This document shows, piece after piece, positions 25,934 to 30,655 of a DNA stretch of 30,655 bases. The translations under genes were made by a program, and so were the position numbers. The stretch's first letter is position 1. The number at the start of each line of letters is the position of its first letter. Below the pieces are notes generated by a model. That model saw only the letters and a list, made by a program, of their open reading frames with translations, was not told the origin of the DNA and ran no database searches. Source of the DNA: Stramenopiles sp. TOSAG23-3 (taxonomy: Eukaryota > Sar); contig LT642215.1 of assembly GCA_900128585.1 (NCBI GenBank), positions 1,909-32,563 of the forward strand, given 5' to 3'.

Positions 25934-26783
25934 TTAACATAAAAAATTCTCCACTTAGCGTTTAAAGAAATAACCTGAAGCAGTATGGCATACACAGAGG
26001 AGAACCTCAACTTTTTTCACGTGAGCTTCTTCCTTCGTACTGTATACTCTCTATACTTTTCGGTATGATTCACAATATTAGTCGTCTATGTAAATACCAT
26101 TGGTACCAACCTCCTCAGCGTTTCCTTGAATATTTATTATTTCGTTCTTTTTTTAAAACTATAGTATTCCCCTGTTAAATAATTTATGAACCTTGAAGTA
26201 GGAACCTTGAAAAATGTGGTTCTCCTGAGAGCTACTCTAGAGCCCCTCTAAAAAATGTTCGAATAGCTGCTGCTGACGGATCCGCCGTACGGAAGTGTAA
26301 TAATGGTATTTAGACGACTAGTCTAATAAATAGGACTATATAATACGTAGGTTGAGGAGAAGAGAGAGTTCTATCTATTATGGTTTTTATATTTTATTTA
26401 TAATACATTTTAATAATTAAAAAATGACGCTGAACGACTGAACGATGACGAACAAAAAGAAGAAAAGAAAGATGATGCTATCTCTCTGTACACTCTCTTA
26501 GCCTTTTACCTTGGTAGGAGCTGTAGGAGTAATTGCGCTCTGGTGGGGGGGATGGATGGTTTGGTTTTGAAGCAAAAAAAACGTTTTACTATGAACATAT
26601 TGTATAGTTGAAGAAAATAATTACCTATAATATAATTTATCAGTCTTGAATGCTATTCCCTTTTACTTCGCGGCCATCAAATAAATTAGAAGGTGAAGGA
26701 GCATTGACTTCCTTTTTTTTTAATGTTTGGTAATTGTTTATTAGGGATAATTCATATTTAAGGAAATAGTAGGATATAATGTG

Positions 26784-26801
26784 AGAAAATTGGCTGTTAT
26801 T
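26784..26801 (+). repeat. Dispersed 18-mer, fourth copy
   Basis: Exact AGAAAATTGGCTGTTATT. Here it is preceded by TGTG rather than AACA and followed by TAAGTAAT. It lies about 170 bp beyond the stop of the secreted repeat protein gene (-), again at a gene 3' end. Confidence 0.8.
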
Positions 26802-26967
26802 TAAGTAATTAAAATTTATGTACTGCGAACAGAACTCTACTGGAGTGATTTTGGTAATCAATATATCCTTGTTACTTAGTCTTGACTATATCATTTCCAT
26901 ATGTACTCAAGTAACATATACTTTGTTGAATTGTACCTTTATTTCTTTCCTTCCTTTTCAGAGGACA

Positions 26968-27714
26968 TTAGAGTTCAGACCGACCCCGTGTTGCTCTAGC
27001 TTGGTCTGCGGTATGCGAATTCGGGTTGCCTCCCTCGAAGTCGTTCTTGCTCCTGCCTTCCATGGCCTCGATCCAAATGTAGCCTCCGTTGCCCCCAATG
27101 CTCACGTTGTCCTTGTTGTCTTTGACCAGAGTCACTTTGTGCCCTTGCTTGCGATTCAAAAATTCGGCCGCCTCCTGGGAACCAGCACGTCGCTCCGACC
27201 GTCCTGTAATGAATATAACATCCCCGACGGCGTAACCGCATGGGTTTTCAAACCCAACCTGGATCATAGCTTTCCCAGAATCTGGATCAGTCGTAACGAA
27301 TGTGTACTGTATCTTGTTCGGGCGTTCTGGGTTCTTTGCAACCTTGACCTTCTGGGGAGCTTTGCGCTTCGCCTCCTCTTCGGCCTTCTTTTTCCGCTGA
27401 ATTTCATTTTCGTCGAGTACCACCTCTCTGGCAATCTCGGATTCGGGCGCGGCAGGGTCTGGTACAGCTGCGACGGGCTCTGGTACGGCTGCGACGGGCT
27501 CTGGCACGGCTGCGACGGGCTCTGGCACGGCTGCGACGGGCTCGGGTTCGGCTGCGACGGGCTCGGGTACGGCTGCGACGGGCTCGGGTTCGGCTGGAGC
27601 AAAGTCGCCCCCAAGGTCCAAGAATTCGTCCTCTTCAAATTGCATACCATCTTGAGCGACGCAGTGGTGCGACGCTACCAGGACCAAAAGGCATACCCAG
27701 GTCTTTCGAAACAT
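26968..27714 (-). CDS. Secreted PEPVAA-repeat protein
   Basis: The protein has 248 residues. The N-terminus is a clear signal peptide (MFRKTWVCLLVLVASHHCVA, cut about residue 20). An acidic stretch and six PEPVAA(V/E) heptads follow (about 39-87), a rigid, extended Pro/Ala/Glu spacer. A Lys/Glu-rich helix then leads to a compact C-terminal part (about 130-225) with IQYTFVTTDPDSGKAMIQVGF, YAVGDVIFITGR and GYIWIEAMEG, which looks like a small beta domain on a stalk. No family is recognised. The plus strand is also open across this gene because of the repeat composition, but that frame has no sensible protein. AAACCCTAA lies about 35 bp upstream of the ATG on the coding strand (27748-27756). Confidence 0.8.
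   Translation of the reverse strand: MFRKTWVCLLVLVASHHCVAQDGMQFEEDEFLDLGGDFAPAEPEPVAAVPEPVAAEPEPVAAVPEPVAAVPEPVAAVPEPVAAVPDPAAPESEIAREVVLDENEIQRKKKAEEEAKRKAPQKVKVAKNPERPNKIQYTFVTTDPDSGKAMIQVGFENPCGYAVGDVIFITGRSERRAGSQEAAEFLNRKQGHKVTLVKDNKDNVSIGGNGGYIWIEAMEGRSKNDFEGGNPNSHTADQARATRGRSEL
27461..27595 (-). repeat. 21-bp in-frame tandem repeat (PEPVAAV)
   Basis: The 21-bp unit contains GCTGCGACGGGCTC and is repeated about six times with GGTAC/GGCAC/GGTTC variation. Codons are preserved, so the repeat is under frame constraint. Confidence 0.9.
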
Positions 27715-28784
27715 CCTTACAATAGCTGAATAAAATTTTGTTTACGTTTAGGGTTTATCGTTTTTGTTGAGAACACAATTTTTTCAATGTTCATGCGTAC
27801 TGCCATGAAATACTTTGTTCGTTAACTTTATAATGTAATTCAGTTCAAAGTTTGTCTGTTTTACTCTTTGTTCTTCTAATTTAAATAAGAAGTGGAATAG
27901 CTCTATGAGAGAAGTCATCTGTTGATGTTGTGTACCTGTTTACGTAGTTATATAATATTTGATAAAATCGTTATACATTTTTTAAAAAAGAAAAAAGAAA
28001 GATATTTTAAGAAAAGTTGAGATGCTATTACTATGTACAGTAATAATAATCTACCTCGTAATGTCCAGTAGTAGAGATATTCGAATACGTGTCCACCTCT
28101 ATAACCCTAACTATAACCCCATTATTACATATATTACATAAGCCTACAGAACAGAGAAAGACGACTAATCGTCTTTCTATTTCTTCTCCCTTCTTGTGGA
28201 TTCTCCCTTCTTCTTTTCTTCTTCTTCATTTGCTAGACTAGACGACTAATTGCTTCATTTTTATTTGTGACAGGCACTCCTCTTGCTATTTCATCATTGT
28301 TAGTCTGTTTATATACCATTACAACGTATAATAAAGTGATGAGAGACGACGACAACAAACAGGCGACACCGTTCGAAAGAAAAAGACCGATTGCCAAATC
28401 ACACCAGGAGGTAAAAGAAAGCAATAGCTTCAGTAAGAGCAAAGAAGTATACGATTTCTTCTAGTACTACTACGAGGACTAAACTAGTCTATAAAATATA
28501 TAAACAATAAATTATTTTATTTTTTTTTTTTTATTAATAATAATTTTTTTTTTCAATCAACAAAACAATGAATAAAAAATCATCGAATGAAACAACAATA
28601 AAAAATAAAAGATCAAAATAAAAAGACACAAATGAAAATAAAAGGAGAAGTTACATAAATCAATCGATTAATCTTCATAATTTGTAACCATATATTTATT
28701 CTTTCTCAAGTGCCAAACGAATCGGCTGAATACCATCGATTGAAATAGTTTTTGTTGGATCAAGTAGACGACCCAAACTCGCTG
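27715..28784. other. Spacer around the small spliced gene
   Basis: AT-rich DNA with TTC and CTT runs. It holds the promoter of the secreted repeat protein (-) and, outside the small spliced gene above, poly(A)/poly(T) stretches before the Myb-PHD gene. AACCCTAA occurs at 28103-28110, inside the predicted intron. No other gene is seen. Confidence 0.5.
28033..28464 (+). CDS. Probable small spliced single-TM protein
   Basis: The stretch 28274-28464 is open and coding-like: PLAISSLLVCLYTITTYN (one transmembrane helix), then a basic/acidic tail ending SKSKEVYDFF and TAG. It has no ATG, and a strong 3' splice site (CATTTTTATTTGTGACAG, ending 28273) precedes it. Upstream, ATG at 28033 starts MYSNNNLPR, and GTAATG at 28058 is in the right phase, giving a 216-bp intron and a protein of about 72 residues. 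A second donor, GTAATA at 28040, also keeps phase. The size and topology fit small mitochondrial inner-membrane assembly factors, but no family is claimed. The exon join is a prediction. Confidence 0.45.
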
Positions 28785-30347
28785 ATGCCAGAGTTCGAGG
28801 GTGTATATATTGAGGGCGACTGCGGCCACGGGCGGTTGCCGCCGCGTGGGAACGTTTTTATCGAAACTTCACTTCACCGAGACTTTTCAGACCAAAAATT
28901 TTTGCCCAGGTGTAAATGTAGTGATAGAGTAGAACAGGACAACAACGAACAGAAAGGAAAGTCTCCGTCTCTCACCACGGCCCGCGAAGTCGCAAGTGTG
29001 GGACAGAAGCGAAAATCTCCGTCTCTCGCCACAGCCAGCACCATTGCTGAAAGGCCCAGCGCGGTCGCCGGAACATGGGGGGGGTCAGGCACACGGATGC
29101 ATTGGACCGACGTGGAACTGGACAAGTTGCTAGGAGATGTGAAAAGACACGGGGAAAATTGGGAAGTCATTAGTGAATCTCTTCCTGGTCGAACCCCCGA
29201 ATCTTGCAGGAAGAAGTATATTCGTACCGCGCCAGGGCTTCGAGTGTTTTACGATCAAAGGGTAGCAAGTTCCGATAAGCCTGTTGAAAAGGTTAAACGG
29301 GCCAAAACTACCAAGGTGAAAGACAAAAGAAATGGAAACATGGTGGCCGCCATTTATGTTAGTGATAGTGACGATTTGATGTCCGATATAGAAGAAATTG
29401 ATGACCCAGATAGGAAAACACCAGAGCCGAAAATGGAAGAGGATTTCAACGAGGATGAGTGCGCAATTTGTGGTTTGCCCGGGGAGCTTGTGTGCTGCGA
29501 GGGCTGTCCGCGTGCCTTTCACGTGGACTGCCTCGCCGGGGACGACCAGAAGATGAGACAGGATATTGTTGCCGAAGAAGAGTTCTTTTGCGACCAGTGC
29601 GATATTGTAGACGACTCAAATGAAGATGTCGTCGTCGATCAGTACAAACGTTTGTGGGAGGAAGAGGGGGGGGTCATGCGCCATATCGGCAGAGCTAGAA
29701 AGAGTGAAAATTATTTTCACCCCGATGCGATGGAAGCCATGCAAAATTCGCAAGTAATCACTCGTGAGCATGATACCGACACGGTGAAACCCTGTGCTTC
29801 TGCATGGCGAAAGGTAATCGCAAGCGATGCTGAGTATGAAAAAGCAACGAAGGAAATTGAGGAAGACTTGAAGAGTGGCAGGGGAGCGTATACTCTTTGC
29901 CAATCATTAGAAGAATGGAAGAACAACACGCTCAGCAAAAAAGAGGCGAGATTTACGAACGACATGGCTGAACGAGAAAAGGCGAAAAAAGAAGAAAAGA
30001 AGAAGAAAATGAGGATCGAACCCCAGCAATTGCCGGGCAGTACAGGAGAGGGGTCGGGTAATATTCCGTCTTCTAATTCTGAGGTACAGACTGCAACCAA
30101 CACCAGCAGTGTTTGTCCCGAAACCGTAGCAACGCAGGCAAAGGAGTCTTCCAGAGTTCAAACGCGCTGCTTCGTATGCGGGAAAGGATGTGCCAATCCC
30201 GAGCTCATACCATGGTACGATCACCAGGCGATTTCCCGCTCTATATGTTCAGGCTGCTACGAAATTCTTCGCGGGCTTGAAAGCATTCCTCGGGTCCCCG
30301 TTGAGCGAGGCGGCTGGAAGAGGTCGTCAACGATAAGTCATCTGTGA
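28785..30347 (+). CDS. Myb/SANT and PHD-finger chromatin protein
   Basis: From ATG 28785 the protein has 520 residues; the frame begins 11 codons earlier with TTG just after a stop. A Myb/SANT domain (about 105-147: [38 protein letters not shown]) should bind DNA or histone tails. A PHD finger (about 226-275) has the full Cys4-His-Cys3 set: [26 protein letters not shown] Lys/Glu coiled region lies near 380-415. A further zinc-binding-like pair set is near the end (CFVCGKGC ... ICSGCYEIL). PHD fingers of this kind read histone H3 tails. It is probably nuclear and regulatory; target unknown. Two G8 runs (29077-29084, 29666-29673) lie in the coding sequence but the frame is intact. Confidence 0.88.
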   Translation: MPEFEGVYIEGDCGHGRLPPRGNVFIETSLHRDFSDQKFLPRCKCSDRVEQDNNEQKGKSPSLTTAREVASVGQKRKSPSLATASTIAERPSAVAGTWGGSGTRMHWTDVELDKLLGDVKRHGENWEVISESLPGRTPESCRKKYIRTAPGLRVFYDQRVASSDKPVEKVKRAKTTKVKDKRNGNMVAAIYVSDSDDLMSDIEEIDDPDRKTPEPKMEEDFNEDECAICGLPGELVCCEGCPRAFHVDCLAGDDQKMRQDIVAEEEFFCDQCDIVDDSNEDVVVDQYKRLWEEEGGVMRHIGRARKSENYFHPDAMEAMQNSQVITREHDTDTVKPCASAWRKVIASDAEYEKATKEIEEDLKSGRGAYTLCQSLEEWKNNTLSKKEARFTNDMAEREKAKKEEKKKKMRIEPQQLPGSTGEGSGNIPSSNSEVQTATNTSSVCPETVATQAKESSRVQTRCFVCGKGCANPELIPWYDHQAISRSICSGCYEILRGLESIPRVPVERGGWKRSSTISHL

Positions 30348-30655
30348 TTAGCGGGAGTGGAGAATGTTGGAAGCATTGACAGTTTTAAGCATTTTTTTTT
30401 GTGACATCAATACCGCGCACAGTCATCCGCGTTATAGTTAAAACCCCTGGAGGGGTAAAAATGTGAGAGAAGAAGAATTTTAAAATTCTTGGAAAATGAG
30501 TTTTATCTCGAGTGCTACTCTTTAACATTCAAAATATATGGTGTTAAATTTTTAGATATATTTTAAACATACTATAGAGGATCTGCAATAGGAGGAGATA
30601 TTGTTCTTGAACTGACACCTTCTTTTTTCTTTAATTTTAATTACTATAAAATAAA
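30348..30655. other. 3' flank of the Myb-PHD gene
   Basis: AT-rich. It contains the short palindrome ACCCCT-GG-AGGGGT (30443-30456) and ATTTTAAACATACTATA (30557-30573), a weak reverse match to the start of the AAGACTC element. No gene seen to the window's end. Confidence 0.5.

Larger units (their letters stand above)
25551..26967. other. 1.4-kb AT-rich spacer with possible small exons
   Basis: It holds the promoter of the triple-fusion gene, including CT repeats and a GC-rich pyrimidine stretch (25701-25760). At 25985-26020 (+), ATG begins MAYTEENLNFFH, then GTGAGC and, 98 bp on, CCTCCTCAG (26118); the next frame is open to TAA at 26178, giving 31 residues if spliced. On the minus strand, 26640-26720 ends a coding-like stretch (APSPSNLFDGREVKGNSIQD, TGA) without an ATG. 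Both are weak. A TTAATTAATATAGA copy (25912-25933) and an 18-mer copy (26784-26801) are present. Confidence 0.4.

Noticed and set aside
26250-26280. GTTCGAATAG as a tRNA B box
   Set aside because: It lacks the full GGTTCRANNCC form and no cloverleaf arms can be drawn around it.
26818-27729. A 303-codon plus-strand frame over the secreted repeat protein gene
   Set aside because: Its repeats (CDGLWHG) are the antisense of the PEPVAA codons, while the minus strand has a signal peptide and a sensible domain.
28033-28464. Naming the small protein a cytochrome oxidase assembly factor
   Set aside because: Size and one TM helix fit, but the sequence similarity is too weak and the splice join is unproven.
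30443-30456. ACCCCT-GG-AGGGGT as a terminator hairpin
   Set aside because: The two-base loop is too tight for a stable hairpin and there is no evidence for such terminators in this type of genome.

Overview
The window is nuclear DNA from a unicellular eukaryote. I see long, mostly intronless genes of moderate to high GC set in AT-rich spacers of several hundred bases. There are no bacterial operons or ribosome binding sites. The domain set is eukaryotic: WW/IQ, PX, TPR-Hsp70, SANT/Myb, PHD, Tudor-like, Sfi1-like repeats with GAF, EF-hand. All three standard stops are used. A CrtC-like domain and a prenyl diphosphate synthase in one gene, plus intron poverty, would fit an alga or heterokont-type protist, but the lineage is an inference. 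No tRNA, rRNA, CRISPR array or autonomous transposon was found.

Layout. 1-4.1 kb: a WW/IQ protein (+), a membrane-anchored Tudor-like protein with 81-bp tandem repeats (-), and a multi-pass membrane protein with an internal two-fold repeat (+). 4.5-11.6 kb: a GC-rich block with a TPR-Hsp70 fusion (-), a large S51 (dipeptidase E-like) protein (-) and a Golgi-type family 4 glycosyltransferase (+). 13.1-16.6 kb: one gene with Sfi1-like Trp repeats, GAF domains and an EF-hand, broken by a 59-N gap next to an inverted piece of its own repeat module. 16.9-20.4 kb: a divergent pair sharing an N-terminal Tudor-like domain and a YE-R-I-EN-LG motif, one with a PUA/EVE-like C-terminus and one with a SANT domain. 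20.7-25.6 kb: a four-TM protein and a 923-residue PX / CrtC-lipocalin / polyprenyl synthase triple fusion, both on the minus strand. 27-30.3 kb: a secreted PEPVAA-repeat protein (-), a probable small spliced membrane protein (+), and a Myb-PHD chromatin protein (+).

Themes. Three genes (16.9-20.4 and 28.8-30.3 kb) look like chromatin readers. The PX/CrtC/prenyl-synthase fusion is the best candidate for an undescribed system: a phosphoinositide-targeted enzyme joining prenyl chain synthesis to a carotenoid-hydratase-like fold. In the spacers, two short repeat families recur at gene 3' ends; in one place a 24-bp unit sits inside the other element, flanked by a 7-bp duplication, with an 'empty' version elsewhere in the window. 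Several calls (TPR-Hsp70 lacking EEVD, S51 acid loss, gap inversion, adapter-like 13-mer) are flagged for checking.
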